A stretch of 64,000 bases of DNA, taken from Pseudomonas quercus. Lineage in GTDB: Bacteria; Pseudomonadota; Gammaproteobacteria; Pseudomonadales; Pseudomonadaceae. The position numbers were made by a program, and so were the translations under genes. The notes beneath the pieces are model-generated. The model saw only the letters and a program-made list of their open reading frames with translations, was not told where the DNA came from and searched no databases. Location: contig NZ_JAAVJI010000001.1 in NCBI RefSeq assembly GCF_012033695.1, positions 434,001-498,000 of the forward strand. The letters run 5' to 3'. Below are positions 1 to 8,435 of this stretch, one piece after another (the stretch's first letter is position 1; each line of letters starts with the position of its first letter).

Positions 1-1
1 G

Positions 2-541
2 CGCCAGATCAAAAGCCTGATCCGGTTGATCGAGGACATGCTCGATGTGGCGCGCATACGTACGGGCAAACTGTCTATTCGCCCTCAGGCGTTTGACTTG
101 TGCGAACTGGTGAACAGCGTGGTTGACCGCTTCATACCCCAGGCCACTGCCGCTGGCATGACAATCGACTGCCAAACCCCGACTGCCGTAGAGGGCCACT
201 GGGACGAATTCAGGATAGAGCAGGTGGTGGCCAACCTGTTGACCAATGCGTTGCGCTACGGTGGCCAAGGTGCGGTGGAGGTCTGGGTCGACACCGATGC
301 GCAGTGGGCGCGTGTACACGTACGTGACCACGGTGTTGGCATCAGCGAAGAGGACCAGCGCCGGATTTTCCAGCAGTTCGAGCGTGCGTCCAACCGCCAT
401 GCGATCGCGGGTCTAGGGCTAGGCCTGTTCATTTCCGAGCAGATCGTTGCCGCGCATGGTGGCCACATCAGCGTACAAAGCACCTTGGGCCAAGGCGCTG
501 TATTCACCGTCCATTTGCCACGCGCCGGCCAGGCCGCGTGA
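2..541 (+). CDS. Sensor histidine kinase, C-terminal part (5' end outside window)
   Basis: The reading frame is open from the window edge, so this is the last 179 codons of a longer kinase. It begins inside the dimerisation/phosphoacceptor helix (residues reading LIEDMLDVARIRTGKL, typical just after the H-box) and continues through a complete HATPase_c domain: an N-box ending in NLLTNALRYG, the G1 box DHGVGIS, and the G2 region GLGLGLFI. It ends in a typical FTVHLPRA terminus. The sensor input domain is not visible, so the signal is unknown. A receiver-only protein follows 31 bp downstream on the same strand and is a plausible partner. The family assignment is secure; the specific identity is not. 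Confidence 0.93.
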   Translation, partial: RQIKSLIRLIEDMLDVARIRTGKLSIRPQAFDLCELVNSVVDRFIPQATAAGMTIDCQTPTAVEGHWDEFRIEQVVANLLTNALRYGGQGAVEVWVDTDAQWARVHVRDHGVGISEEDQRRIFQQFERASNRHAIAGLGLGLFISEQIVAAHGGHISVQSTLGQGAVFTVHLPRAGQAA

Positions 542-572
542 CAACGCAACCTCTCTTGGGGGCTGAGGTCAC

Positions 573-986
573 ATGGGCAGCCCGAGACAATCTTACATAG
601 GCAATGCAATGAGTGGAGATGCGCAAGACGTAGTGCTGATCGTTGAAGACGAGGCGGTGATACGCCAGATCCTTCGCGACTATCTTCAGGGGGAGGGGTA
701 TCACGTTCTGGAAGCAGAGAATGGTGTAGAAGCCTTCGACATTCTGGCGCGCAAGCCGCATCTGGACCTGATGATCACCGATTACAGGCTGCCAGGCGGG
801 ATCTCAGGTGTGGACATTGCCGAGCCCGCAGTGAAGCTGCGGCCTGAACTCAAAGTGATTTTCATAAGTGGGTATCCCAAGGAGATTCGGGACAGCGTGC
901 ACCCTATCGCTCAGCGTGCACCTGTGCTCGCCAAGCCATTTGAGCTGGACGATCTACAGGCCGCTATTCGCAAAGAGCTGGCATAA
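573..986 (+). CDS. Single-domain response regulator (receiver only)
   Basis: A 137-residue protein made almost entirely of a CheY-like receiver. The acidic pair (VEDE) lies near residue 25, the phosphoacceptor Asp is in LMITDYRLPG, the conserved Ser/Thr region reads IFISGYP, and the invariant Lys is in AKPFELDD. There is no DNA-binding or enzymatic output domain, so it probably relays phosphate to another protein. It follows the partial histidine kinase by 31 bp and may be cotranscribed with it. The start is uncertain: ATG 573 has a GAGG only 4 bases upstream, while ATG 609 would trim 12 residues but has a weak ribosome site. Confidence 0.88.
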   Translation: MGSPRQSYIGNAMSGDAQDVVLIVEDEAVIRQILRDYLQGEGYHVLEAENGVEAFDILARKPHLDLMITDYRLPGGISGVDIAEPAVKLRPELKVIFISGYPKEIRDSVHPIAQRAPVLAKPFELDDLQAAIRKELA

Positions 987-1016
987 CGCGGTGCCTCTGC
1001 GATTCCTCGCCCGCCT

Positions 1017-2120
1017 TTAGAGCCCTTGATCCAGCAACGGATCATCTGGGTTCTGTTGCTCTAGCTCAGCGAGCAGAACTTGTACATTCTGCAGCTGGCC
1101 GGCTTGTTTCCAGTACTCGATCAACAGCACCCTGGCTTTGCGGTTGGCTGGGTGCCGGCGCACTAACTGGTCCAGCTGGGCCTGTGCTGCTTCTGGCTGA
1201 TCCAGGCGGTGCAGGCTCAAGGCCAGATCCAGGCGGTAAGTGGCGTTCTGGGGAGCACGCTCTACGGATTTGGCCAGCGCCAGCAACGCATAGGCTGGTT
1301 GGTCATGGCTAAGTAGCCACAGCCCAAGCTCGTGCTGCAGGAACGCATTGTCAGGCTGCTCTCGCAAGGGTTCGGCCAAGGTTTCCCGGGCTTCATCAGG
1401 GCTGCCCAAGCGATCAAGCGCTTTGGCTAATATCACCCGGGCCTGCAGGTTATCAGGCTGCAAGGCCAACACGGCGTGTGCGCAGCTTTGAGCTAGAGCA
1501 GGCTTACCCTGCTGCAGGCGCAGCGTTGCCAGTTGCAGTTGCGCAGCCGGGTCGGACGCTTGGTTTTCAAGGTCTCTGGCGTAGCCCTCCAGCACTAGAT
1601 CGAGTCGATCGCCATAGGCGCCCGATTGCGGAATGCCAAGTGATAGCAGCTTCATAGCCGCAGCCTGTCGCACGCCTTCGTCTGCATCATCGAGCAAGGG
1701 GCCAAGCACCTGCGCCTGCTCGGCGACCGGCAACAAACCTGCCACCGCCTGGACAGCCGCACGGCGCACCACGGGGCTGGAGGCCTGCAAGCCCGCCCGT
1801 GCGAACCTTAATGCCCTTGGGCTAGGGTAATCTGGCAATACGGCAAAGAGGGCGGCTTGGCCGGAAGGCGTAAGGTCCGCTCGGTCCAGCTGCTGATACA
1901 GCAAGCGAGCTGCGCCTGGGGCACCTGCGCGTGCCGCATGCAATGCACTGGCGTAGCCATGCTCGGTCGCTGCAGGTAGTGATACGGGTGCAGGTGTAGA
2001 GGCATGCCAGAACCCTAGCCCAATGACCATGGCACTGCAGGCTGCTATCAAAAAACGTGTAACGCGGGTCATTCGAAGGTCCGCTGCGGCAAGGTCGACA
2101 GCTTCGGCTACATCTACCAT
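1017..2120 (-). CDS. Membrane-anchored HEAT/TPR repeat protein
   Basis: A 367-residue protein with one N-terminal membrane segment (about residues 22-41, FLIAACSAMVIGLGF). A region with HEAT-like helices follows (about 85-165, e.g. [14 protein letters not shown] and VRQAAAMKLLS), then several tetratricopeptide repeats (about 185-360, with LAKALDRLGSPDEARE and ALSLHRLDQPEAAQ). Such proteins act as assembly scaffolds; no enzymatic motif is visible. The topology implies a short cytoplasmic tail and a large periplasmic repeat domain. The start may be ATG 2120, or ATG 2072 immediately before the hydrophobic segment; neither has a strong ribosome site. It is divergent from the sirtuin gene. The specific function is unknown. 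Confidence 0.78.
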   Translation of the reverse strand: MVDVAEAVDLAAADLRMTRVTRFLIAACSAMVIGLGFWHASTPAPVSLPAATEHGYASALHAARAGAPGAARLLYQQLDRADLTPSGQAALFAVLPDYPSPRALRFARAGLQASSPVVRRAAVQAVAGLLPVAEQAQVLGPLLDDADEGVRQAAAMKLLSLGIPQSGAYGDRLDLVLEGYARDLENQASDPAAQLQLATLRLQQGKPALAQSCAHAVLALQPDNLQARVILAKALDRLGSPDEARETLAEPLREQPDNAFLQHELGLWLLSHDQPAYALLALAKSVERAPQNATYRLDLALSLHRLDQPEAAQAQLDQLVRRHPANRKARVLLIEYWKQAGQLQNVQVLLAELEQQNPDDPLLDQGL

Positions 2121-2266
2121 CGAGTCAAACCCGCAGGTAGGCCTGCAAGTGTTGCCAGTACTTATTCACTCCAGGGTATTCGTCGCAATTCATCCAGGCG
2201 CGCTCCGGCTGGTTTAACCTTGTATCACCCATTTGGCCAGGCGCCTTGGCTGTAACGGAGGTTGCG

Positions 2267-3112
2267 ATGGACACTACCCAGGCCGACGAGGCCCTTTCAG
2301 TGCTGTGCGAGCACCTTGCAGGCCAGCCTATTGTGTTGCTGACAGGCGCTGGTATCAGCACGGCTTCCGGCATTCCGGATTACCGTGACGCCGAAGGCGT
2401 CCGCCGTGGCAATGCGCCCATGATGCACCAAGAGTTTGTCAGTTCGGTTCAGGCGCGTAAGCGCTATTGGGCACGGGCGATGGTGGGGTGGCAAGGCGTC
2501 GACGCCGCTCGGCCCAATGCTGCACACCTGGCAGTATCACGCCTTGAAGCGGCCGGTCATATTGTTTCGGTGATCACCCAGAATGTAGATGGCCTTCATG
2601 ACCGGGCGGGGAGTCGCCATGTCATTGAGCTTCACGGTAACTTGCACCGTGTGATGTGCCTTGACTGTGGCGCAAGGCTGCCGCGTAGCTGCATGCAGGA
2701 GGCATTGGAGGCTGCCAATCCGGCGCTTCAAGAGGTGCATGCTGTACTGGCGCCAGACGGAGATGCTCACCTGGCTACGCACTTTCTGGAGCGTTTCACC
2801 TTGCCCAGTTGCCCCGCGTGCGGCGGGGATCGGCTCAAGCCGGACGTGGTCCTGTTCGGCGACGGTGTGTGCCCTCGTGTTGCTCAGGCTGCCTGGCAGG
2901 CAGCCGAGCGGGCCGCCCTTATGCTGGTGGTGGGGTCGTCATTAATGGCGTATTCAAGCTATCGTCTTTGCCTGGAAATGTCCCGGCAAGGCAAGCCTCT
3001 GCTGGCGATCAATCTGGGGAGGACCCGGGCCGATGCCTTGCTGGCACTTAAAGTGAGCCAATCCTGCGAAACCGCCTTGCCCTGGATTGCCGATCACCTG
3101 GGCGTACTGTGA
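2267..3112 (+). CDS. NAD-dependent protein deacylase, SIR2 family
   Basis: Sirtuins remove acyl groups from lysines using NAD+, giving nicotinamide and O-acyl-ADP-ribose. This 281-residue protein shows the NAD-binding GAGIS motif (LLTGAGISTASGIPDYR), the TQNVDGLH motif, the catalytic His in ELHGNLH, and a zinc ribbon with two Cys pairs (CLDCG and CPACGG). A 25-30 residue insert lies between the Cys pairs. The later GSSLM segment belongs to the Rossmann fold. The start is placed at ATG 2267 because ACGGAGG lies 6-7 bases upstream; upstream in-frame codons lack such a site. The 3' end overlaps the convergent small regulator gene by 19 bp. Substrates cannot be read from sequence. Confidence 0.93.
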   Translation: MDTTQADEALSVLCEHLAGQPIVLLTGAGISTASGIPDYRDAEGVRRGNAPMMHQEFVSSVQARKRYWARAMVGWQGVDAARPNAAHLAVSRLEAAGHIVSVITQNVDGLHDRAGSRHVIELHGNLHRVMCLDCGARLPRSCMQEALEAANPALQEVHAVLAPDGDAHLATHFLERFTLPSCPACGGDRLKPDVVLFGDGVCPRVAQAAWQAAERAALMLVVGSSLMAYSSYRLCLEMSRQGKPLLAINLGRTRADALLALKVSQSCETALPWIADHLGVL

Positions 3113-3336
3113 AGCACTCGCCTGGCCGGCTCGGTATCTGAGGGAATGATGCCTTCCTTCATGCCGAGCAAGACAGCCACTTTGTGCGCCTCCCCGCGCC
3201 GCCCCTTTTTGCGCCCTGACAGCACCTGATAGGTGGTGGCCGCATCCACGTTGTGCTCCCGTGCAAACTGTTGAACCGATTTTCCTTGCCGATCCAGCCA
3301 GGCTCTGGCTTGTGCGGCAGTCCGTATACCGTGCAT
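3094..3336 (-). CDS. Phage-type DNA-binding protein, BcepMu gp16-like
   Basis: An 80-residue helix-turn-helix protein. The pattern SVQQFAREHNVDAATTYQVLSGR followed by a basic turn (KKGRRGEAHKVAVLLG) resembles the small family named after Burkholderia phage BcepMu gp16. Members of that family are transposable-phage regulators, and many are found alone in Pseudomonas chromosomes. It diverges from an XRE-type regulator starting 82 bp away, as a phage repressor/antirepressor pair would, and its end overlaps the sirtuin gene. No other phage gene is adjacent. The family is recognised from memory; the regulatory role is inferred from the fold and arrangement. Confidence 0.78.
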   Translation of the reverse strand: MHGIRTAAQARAWLDRQGKSVQQFAREHNVDAATTYQVLSGRKKGRRGEAHKVAVLLGMKEGIIPSDTEPARRVLHSTPR

Positions 3337-3417
3337 AGTTCAAGTCCGTTTTGTTTGATTTAATAGCGTTATGGTAAGCAACCCAAACGGATGTTGCGCA
3401 AAGGATTATACATTCAA
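3337..3417. promoter_or_regulatory. Divergent regulatory gap with short palindromes
   Basis: This 81-bp gap separates two divergent small regulators. It contains the perfect 8-bp palindrome TTGCGCAA at 3394-3401 and a pair of inverted arms, CCGTTT (3348-3353) and AAACGG (3385-3390). Phage-type repressors commonly bind such sites between divergent genes. The sites are seen in the sequence; binding is inferred. Confidence 0.35.
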
Positions 3418-3774
3418 ATGACTTCAATAGGTCCCCGGATCCGGGAGGAGCGTGAGCGTTTGAAGCTCACGCAGCGGGCGTTTGGTGAAATCGGCGGGGT
3501 TGAGCCTAATGCGCAGGGCAAGTACGAAAGTGGCGAGCGCTGGCCTAGGGCGGATTACCTCGTAGCCATTGCAGGCCACGAGGTGGACGTACTCTACGTG
3601 CTGACCGGCGAACGCCACGTTCACCAGGGAGGTGGGCTGGCCGATGACGAAGCTAGCCTGCTGGCGAGCTTTCGCGCGTTGCCTTCCAAGGTTCGGGCAG
3701 CAGTGGCGGCCATGGTTGAGGCGATGGCAACAATCACGCCGGGTACTGATAGTGAGCGCAAGCGCGGGCGTTAA
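3418..3774 (+). CDS. XRE/Cro-CI family regulator, phage-type
   Basis: A 118-residue protein with an N-terminal HTH_3 domain (IREERERLKLTQRAFGEIGG, then YESGERWPRADYL) followed by a short segment DVLYVLTGER. This layout is typical of phage and pyocin regulators in Pseudomonas. The C-terminal tail (about residues 85-118) is helical and basic and may support dimerisation. The start is ATG 3418; AAAGGA lies about 11 bases upstream, a rather long spacing. It is divergent from the gp16-like gene, and the 81-bp gap between them is the obvious place for shared operators. It sits about 95 bp upstream of gacA, whose transcription it might influence; that link is conjecture. Confidence 0.86.
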   Translation: MTSIGPRIREERERLKLTQRAFGEIGGVEPNAQGKYESGERWPRADYLVAIAGHEVDVLYVLTGERHVHQGGGLADDEASLLASFRALPSKVRAAVAAMVEAMATITPGTDSERKRGR

Positions 3775-3869
3775 GGTTAGCAACGTTGTTTTCATTTAGG
3801 CCTAGGTGTGACGGATGGATCTTTGTTAATGTACCGTTCTGAACGTAAAGCGTAACGAGAGGTGTCTGC

Positions 3870-4514
3870 TTGATTAGGGTGCTGGTGGTCGATGATCACG
3901 ATCTGGTACGCACAGGCATTACTCGAATGCTGTCCGATATCGACGGGCTTCAGGTGGTCGGCCAGGCGGAGTCAGGCGAGGAAGCGCTCAAAGCAGCGCG
4001 AGACCTGGGGCCGGACGTCGTGCTGATGGACGTGAAAATGCCGGGGATAGGCGGGCTTGAGGCAACGCGCAAAATGTTGCGCAGCCATCCTGATCTAAAG
4101 GTAGTGGTGGTCACGGTGTGCGAGGAAGATCCATTCCCCACGCGCCTGTTGCAGGCAGGTGCGGCCGGTTACCTTACCAAGGGCGCAGGCTTGACCGAAA
4201 TGGTCCAGGCGATCCGTCTGGTATTTGCCGGCCAGCGCTATATAAGCCCACAGATCGCCCAGCAGCTGGCGCTCAAATCGTTCCAGCCGCAAACCACGTC
4301 ATCGCCCTTCGATCTGTTGTCTGAGCGCGAAATCCAGATTGCGCTCATGATCGTGGGATGTCAGAAGGTGCAGAACATCTCTGACAAGTTATGCCTTTCT
4401 CCGAAGACCGTGAATACCTATCGGTACCGCATCTTTGAAAAGCTTTCCATTACCAGCGACGTCGAACTTACATTGCTGGCCGTTCGCCACGGCATGGTCG
4501 ACGCCAACGCGTAA
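3870..4514 (+). CDS. gacA: Response regulator GacA (UvrY family)
   Basis: GacA is the DNA-binding half of the GacS/GacA system, which drives small RNAs that titrate RsmA-type translational repressors. It thereby controls secondary metabolism, biofilm and exoproducts. The 214-residue protein has an N-terminal receiver ([11 protein letters not shown], phosphoacceptor Asp54 in LMDVKMPG) and a C-terminal LuxR/NarL helix-turn-helix ([21 protein letters not shown] to [15 protein letters not shown]). The start is a TTG at 3870 preceded by GAGAGG 8 bases upstream; the protein would otherwise lack its first receiver strand. uvrC follows after only 2 bp, and gacA-uvrC is a classic gammaproteobacterial pair. 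No GacA-box small RNA was recognised in this window. Confidence 0.97.
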   Translation: MIRVLVVDDHDLVRTGITRMLSDIDGLQVVGQAESGEEALKAARDLGPDVVLMDVKMPGIGGLEATRKMLRSHPDLKVVVVTVCEEDPFPTRLLQAGAAGYLTKGAGLTEMVQAIRLVFAGQRYISPQIAQQLALKSFQPQTTSSPFDLLSEREIQIALMIVGCQKVQNISDKLCLSPKTVNTYRYRIFEKLSITSDVELTLLAVRHGMVDANA

Positions 4515-4516
4515 AC

Positions 4517-6340
4517 ATGACTCAACTCTTCGATCCAGCCGCTTTTCTGTCGACCTGTAGCGGGCGCCCTGGCGTCTACCGGATGTTCGATGAAGGTGGC
4601 CGCCTGCTGTATGTGGGTAAAGCGCGCAACCTTAAAAAACGCCTTGCCAGTTATTTCCGCAAAACAGGGCTGGCGCCCAAGACCGCTGCACTCGTGGGGC
4701 ATATAGCCCAAGTGGAAACGACGATCACTGCCAATGAAACCGAGGCGCTGCTGCTTGAGCAGACCTTGATCAAAGAGTGGCGGCCGCCGTACAACATTCT
4801 TCTGCGCGATGACAAGTCTTACCCTTATGTGTACCTCTCCAATGCCGAGTTTCCCAGGCTCAGCATTCACCGCGGCGCAAAAAAGGGAAAAGGTCGTTAT
4901 TTCGGGCCTTACCCCAGTGCAGGGGCGATCCGTGAGAGCCTCAGCCTGTTGCAGAAAACCTTCCAGGTTCGCCAGTGCGAAGACAGCTACTTTAAAAATC
5001 GCACCCGGCCGTGCCTTCAATACCAGATCAAACGGTGCAAGGCACCCTGTGTACGGGCTGTGGAGGGTGCTGAATACGCCGAGGACGTACGCCATTCGAT
5101 CATGTTTCTGGAGGGGCGCAGCCACCAGTTGACCAACGAGTTGTCCGGCAGTATGGAGCGGGCAGCACTGGATCTGGATTTCGAGAAAGCGGCCGAGTTG
5201 CGTGATCAGATCGCAGTGCTCCGTCGCGTTCAGGATCAGCAGAGCATGGAGGGGGGGACGGGTGATGTGGATGTGGTTGCTGCGTTCACCAACCCAGGCG
5301 GTGCGTGCGTACATTTGATCAGCGTGCGTGGCGGTCGGGTACTGGGCAGCAAGAATTTCTTCCCCCAGGTTGGTATTGAAGAGTCGCTGGATGAAGTGAT
5401 GTCTGCGTTTCTTTCGCAGTATTACCTGGGTAGCTCTGAGCGTGAGTTGCCGGCAGAGATCATCGTCAATACGTTGCCTGAGGACATAGAAGCGCTGATC
5501 GAGGCCGTGAGTACCTTGCGCGGGCGTGAGCTCGCGGTAAGTCATCGGGTGAGAGGCACGCGTGCGCGCTGGCAGCAACTGGCCGTTACCAATGCCGATC
5601 AGGCTTTGGCAGCCCGCCTGGCGAACCGGCAGCACGTCACGGCCCGTTTCGACGCCCTTGCCGACGTACTGGGCATGGACGAACCGCCGCAGCGGCTGGA
5701 GTGCTACGACATCAGCCATTCCAGCGGCGAAGCCACGGTGGCCTCTTGCGTAGTGTTTGGCCCTGAAGGCCCTATAAAGTCGGACTATCGGCGCTACAAC
5801 ATTGAGGGCGTGACCGGTGGTGACGATTATGCCGCCATGCATCAAGCGCTCACCCGGCGTTTCAGCAAGATCAAGAGTGGTGAGGGGAAGCTACCGGACG
5901 TATTGCTGGTGGACGGTGGCAAGGGCCAGTTGAACATGGCGCGTGAAGTATTGCAGGCCTTGGAAGTGCCCGAGCTTATTTTGATCGGTGTTGCCAAGGG
6001 CGTGACCCGCAAGGCCGGGTTCGAAACCCTTTACCTGAATGACATTGCAAACGAATTCACCCTCAAGGCCGACTCGCCCGCCTTGCACCTTATCCAGCAG
6101 ATACGGGACGAGGCGCACCGTTTTGCGATCACTGGCCACCGCGCTCGCCGCGGCAAGGCGCGTAGAACCTCTACGCTGGAAGGTATCGATGGGGTAGGGC
6201 CCAAACGCCGGCGCGACCTCCTCAAACACTTTGGTGGCCTTCAGGAGCTGAGCCGGGCCAGCATCGATGAAATTGCCAAAGCACCTGGCATCAGTAAAAA
6301 GCTGGCCGAGTTGATTTATGCCAACCTGCACAGCGAGTAG
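4517..6340 (+). CDS. uvrC: Excinuclease ABC subunit C
   Basis: UvrC makes both incisions in nucleotide excision repair after recruitment by UvrB at lesions. The 607-residue protein shows the full domain order: an N-terminal GIY-YIG nuclease ([18 protein letters not shown], about 18-35) for the 3' cut, a Cys cluster near 155-175, the UvrB-contacting UVR motif ([18 protein letters not shown], about 215-235), the RNase-H-like endonuclease for the 5' cut ([12 protein letters not shown], then [10 protein letters not shown]), and a C-terminal helix-hairpin-helix pair ([13 protein letters not shown] and [13 protein letters not shown]). It starts 2 bp after gacA, so the two are translated from one message. 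Length matches the family. Confidence 0.98.
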   Translation: MTQLFDPAAFLSTCSGRPGVYRMFDEGGRLLYVGKARNLKKRLASYFRKTGLAPKTAALVGHIAQVETTITANETEALLLEQTLIKEWRPPYNILLRDDKSYPYVYLSNAEFPRLSIHRGAKKGKGRYFGPYPSAGAIRESLSLLQKTFQVRQCEDSYFKNRTRPCLQYQIKRCKAPCVRAVEGAEYAEDVRHSIMFLEGRSHQLTNELSGSMERAALDLDFEKAAELRDQIAVLRRVQDQQSMEGGTGDVDVVAAFTNPGGACVHLISVRGGRVLGSKNFFPQVGIEESLDEVMSAFLSQYYLGSSERELPAEIIVNTLPEDIEALIEAVSTLRGRELAVSHRVRGTRARWQQLAVTNADQALAARLANRQHVTARFDALADVLGMDEPPQRLECYDISHSSGEATVASCVVFGPEGPIKSDYRRYNIEGVTGGDDYAAMHQALTRRFSKIKSGEGKLPDVLLVDGGKGQLNMAREVLQALEVPELILIGVAKGVTRKAGFETLYLNDIANEFTLKADSPALHLIQQIRDEAHRFAITGHRARRGKARRTSTLEGIDGVGPKRRRDLLKHFGGLQELSRASIDEIAKAPGISKKLAELIYANLHSE

Positions 6341-6372
6341 AATGGCAGCTCAACCCGCTGCCAGTCGTGCCA

Positions 6373-6930
6373 ATGAATATTCCTAATCTCTTGACCCTTC
6401 TGCGCGTTGCGCTGATTCCGATCTTCATACTGCTGTTCTATCTCCCTTATAACTGGAGCTACCTGGCAGCCAGCAGTGTGTTTGCCGTGGCTGCCGCTAC
6501 AGACTGGCTCGATGGGTACCTGGCCCGGCGTCTTGAGCAAAGCACCCCCTTCGGTGCCTTTCTGGACCCTGTGGCCGACAAGCTGATGGTGGCAGTAGCC
6601 TTGGTGCTGTTGGTGGAGAACCACGCCACTATCTGGCTTACCCTCCCAGCGGCCGTGATCATAGGCCGCGAAATCGTGGTTTCGGCGCTGCGTGAATGGA
6701 TGGCAGAGCTGGGCGCGCGTGCTCATGTGGCAGTGTCCAACCTTGGTAAATGGAAAACGGCTGCACAAATGGTGGCGCTCATCATCCTGCTCGGAAATCC
6801 GCCAGCGCTTACCTTCATCGTGCTGGTAGGCTATGCCTTATTGTTGATCGCCGCGGCGCTTACCCTCTGGTCGATGATCAATTACCTGCGCGCGGCGCTT
6901 CCTCATCTGAGTACCGATGTTAAGAAATAA
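6373..6930 (+). CDS. pgsA: CDP-diacylglycerol-glycerol-3-phosphate 3-phosphatidyltransferase
   Basis: PgsA makes phosphatidylglycerol phosphate from CDP-diacylglycerol and glycerol-3-phosphate in the inner membrane, the committed step to phosphatidylglycerol and cardiolipin. The 185-residue protein carries the CDP-alcohol phosphotransferase signature: [10 protein letters not shown], then [10 protein letters not shown], giving the D-G-x2-A-R...G-x3-D-x3-D metal-binding pattern. Several membrane helices are visible (about 7-30, 85-100, 125-165). ATG 6373 gives the family's N-terminus ([11 protein letters not shown]); a GTG two codons upstream is also possible. It lies 32 bp after uvrC and completes the gacA-uvrC-pgsA operon. 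The tRNA genes follow at once. Confidence 0.97.
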   Translation: MNIPNLLTLLRVALIPIFILLFYLPYNWSYLAASSVFAVAAATDWLDGYLARRLEQSTPFGAFLDPVADKLMVAVALVLLVENHATIWLTLPAAVIIGREIVVSALREWMAELGARAHVAVSNLGKWKTAAQMVALIILLGNPPALTFIVLVGYALLLIAAALTLWSMINYLRAALPHLSTDVKK

Positions 6931-6951
6931 AACTTTTTTTGAATCAAAGGC

Positions 6952-6979
6952 TTGACGGGGGATATGGTTTCGATAGAAT
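6952..6979 (+). promoter_or_regulatory. Sigma-70 promoter for the tRNA-Gly/tRNA-Cys operon
   Basis: A -35 TTGACG (6952-6957) and a -10 TAGAAT (6974-6979) are separated by 16 bases. They lie 19 bases upstream of the tRNA-Gly 5' end, which fits a stable-RNA promoter. GC-rich sequence lies between the -10 and the start, a discriminator typical of stringent-controlled promoters. Confidence 0.7.
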
Positions 6980-6997
6980 GGCGCCCGTCAACACGAT

Positions 6998-7073
<76 letters not shown>

Positions 7074-7110
7074 GTTTTAACATCAGGCAGTTTACTGTTG
7101 GGTGTTTTGA

Positions 7111-7184
7111 GGCCGAGTAGCAAAGTGGTTATGCTGCGGATTGCAAATCCGCCTACGCCGGTTCGATTCCGACCTCGGCCTCCA
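7111..7184 (+). tRNA. tRNA-Cys (GCA)
   Basis: A 74-nt cloverleaf ending in an encoded CCA, with U discriminator as expected for Cys. The acceptor stem GGCCGAG pairs with CTCGGCC. The anticodon GCA is at 7143-7145, and the T-loop is GTTCGATTC. It lies 37 bp after tRNA-Gly in the same transcript. Confidence 0.98.
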
Positions 7185-7518
7185 TTATTGAAGCCCTGCA
7201 GACCTTAGGTTTGCGGGGCTTTTCTTATTGTGGCGGATTTTTCCGGCAAGCCGTTTGGGGCAGTCCTTGGCGCTGGGAATATTTGCACGTCCCACGGCTG
7301 CACTGCAGGCTCAGCAGCATGGCAACCATCGAATAGCGCCCTCACGGCACTTGGCAGCCGAATATCCGCAAAAAAGCTACCTACCTCTTCCCAATACAGC
7401 CTTCAAGGCTAGAGGTCATGTGAAGGGTGTGATTTCATTCTGCACTCCAACTGTCAATGGAGTGGTTATAGTGGATAAGAAACAGGTTGAAGCAGTCTCT
7501 CAGAACGTTGAGGGGGCA
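7185..7518. other. Non-coding stretch between tRNA-Cys and the DUF1349 gene
   Basis: Apart from the tRNA terminator, I see no gene here. A frame open from about 7228 runs into the DUF1349 gene, but its product in this part resembles nothing and has no ribosome site, so I treat it as untranslated. Base composition becomes more AT-rich from about 7380 onward. Confidence 0.5.
7191..7224 (+). terminator. Terminator after tRNA-Gly/tRNA-Cys
   Basis: An inverted repeat with arms AAGCCCTGCAGACC and GGTTTGCGGGGCTT is followed by TTTTC, 6 bases past the tRNA-Cys CCA. It is a typical rho-independent end for the tRNA operon. Confidence 0.85.
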
Positions 7519-8097
7519 ATGTGGCAAGCGGCTCACTGGCTGAATAAACCAAACTTTTACCAGGTCCTGACTGATAGCTCCTTGGAGATAGTTACCGACG
7601 TCCAGAGTGACTTTTGGCGTGAAACCCATTATGGATTCGTACGTGACAGCGGGCATTTCTTAGGGTTTCCCACTACAGGAAACTTTACAGCTCAGGTCAG
7701 AATCAATGCCGATTTTCGTGAGCTTTATGATCAAGCGGGCATTATGCTCAGGCTCGATCAGGAGACCTGGCTCAAGGCGGGGGTGGAAATAAGTGATGGA
7801 AGGCCAATGATCGGTAGCGTCCTGACCAAAGGTCAGTCGGACTGGGCGCCTGGCTACTTCATTGGAAACCCGAACGATTTTTGGCTTCGCTTAACCATTT
7901 GCGATGGTGTATTACGTTTGCAGTATTCAACAGACGGGGTGACTTGGCCATTGCTCAGGCTTGCTTCCTTTCCCAAGGCCCAAAGCTACCTAGTTGGCCC
8001 TATGTGCTGCACACCGCAACGGCAGGGTTTGAAAGCAAGATTTTCTGAATGGTCTTTGAGCCAGGCACTTCAGCGAGACCTGCATGACTTGACCTAG
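7519..8097 (+). CDS. DUF1349 domain protein (concanavalin-like fold)
   Basis: A 192-residue protein that matches the DUF1349 family over its whole length. Characteristic stretches are FWRETHYGFVRDSGHFLG, the strand-rich core with DQAGIMLRLD and WLKAGVEISDG, and the terminal YLVGPMCCTPQRQGL. Members of this family have a lectin/glucanase-like beta sandwich; their substrate is generally unknown, though some are near sugar-metabolism genes. The start is ATG 7519, with TTGAGGGGG just upstream. No signal peptide is visible, so it is probably cytoplasmic. Codon use is less GC-rich than in flanking housekeeping genes, and the gene lies between tRNA-Cys and an inverted tRNA-Leu. Both points suggest arrival by transfer. 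Confidence 0.85.
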   Translation: MWQAAHWLNKPNFYQVLTDSSLEIVTDVQSDFWRETHYGFVRDSGHFLGFPTTGNFTAQVRINADFRELYDQAGIMLRLDQETWLKAGVEISDGRPMIGSVLTKGQSDWAPGYFIGNPNDFWLRLTICDGVLRLQYSTDGVTWPLLRLASFPKAQSYLVGPMCCTPQRQGLKARFSEWSLSQALQRDLHDLT

Positions 8098-8138
8098 ACC
8101 CTGTACCGAGCAGTCCATTTCCGCAGAGGGATCGGGCC

Positions 8139-8291
8139 GTGCGCTTAGCGATAGGGGTTGATAATGGGGTCGACCTATGGGAATCGCTGAATTTGCAATA
8201 TCGGCTGTTTAGCCGGCTAGAGGCATTCAGGCAAGAAGGGTACGAAGTGTTCTTCTTCAGGCGTGCACAGTTAACCCTCAGGCTCATATAG
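8139..8291 (+). CDS. Possible small protein, unknown
   Basis: A 50-codon frame begins with GTG 8139, which has AGAGGG 8 bases upstream, and follows the DUF1349 stop by 41 bp. The product is mixed in charge, with a C-terminal basic and hydrophobic segment (YEVFFFRRAQLTLRL). I recognise no family. The ribosome site is the only positive evidence, and it may be chance. Confidence 0.25.
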   Translation: MRLAIGVDNGVDLWESLNLQYRLFSRLEAFRQEGYEVFFFRRAQLTLRLI

Positions 8292-8354
8292 CGGAGCCTG
8301 CATCCTATAGCTTAAGAAGAGCAGGGGACTAGCAAGAAGCGCCGGAAAGGATAA

Positions 8355-8385
8355 TTGCGGACCAAATGGTTTTTGCGGACCGAAA
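8355..8385. repeat. Short tandem direct repeat, TTGCGGACC twice
   Basis: TTGCGGACC occurs at 8355-8363 and again at 8373-8381, each followed by A/G-AA, with an 18-bp period. It lies about 50 bp downstream of the 3' end of the minus-strand tRNA-Leu. It could be a protein-binding site or an integration scar; nothing else supports either. Confidence 0.35.
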
Positions 8386-8435
8386 GCGCATGGTCTAGAG
8401 CGTTCTAAAAGGCCATGAAACCCTGGAAATCACGA

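Noticed and set aside
4418..5845. 475-codon minus-strand frame over gacA and uvrC
   Set aside because: It is antisense to clearly coding uvrC and has no domain resemblance; an artefact of GC-rich codon use.
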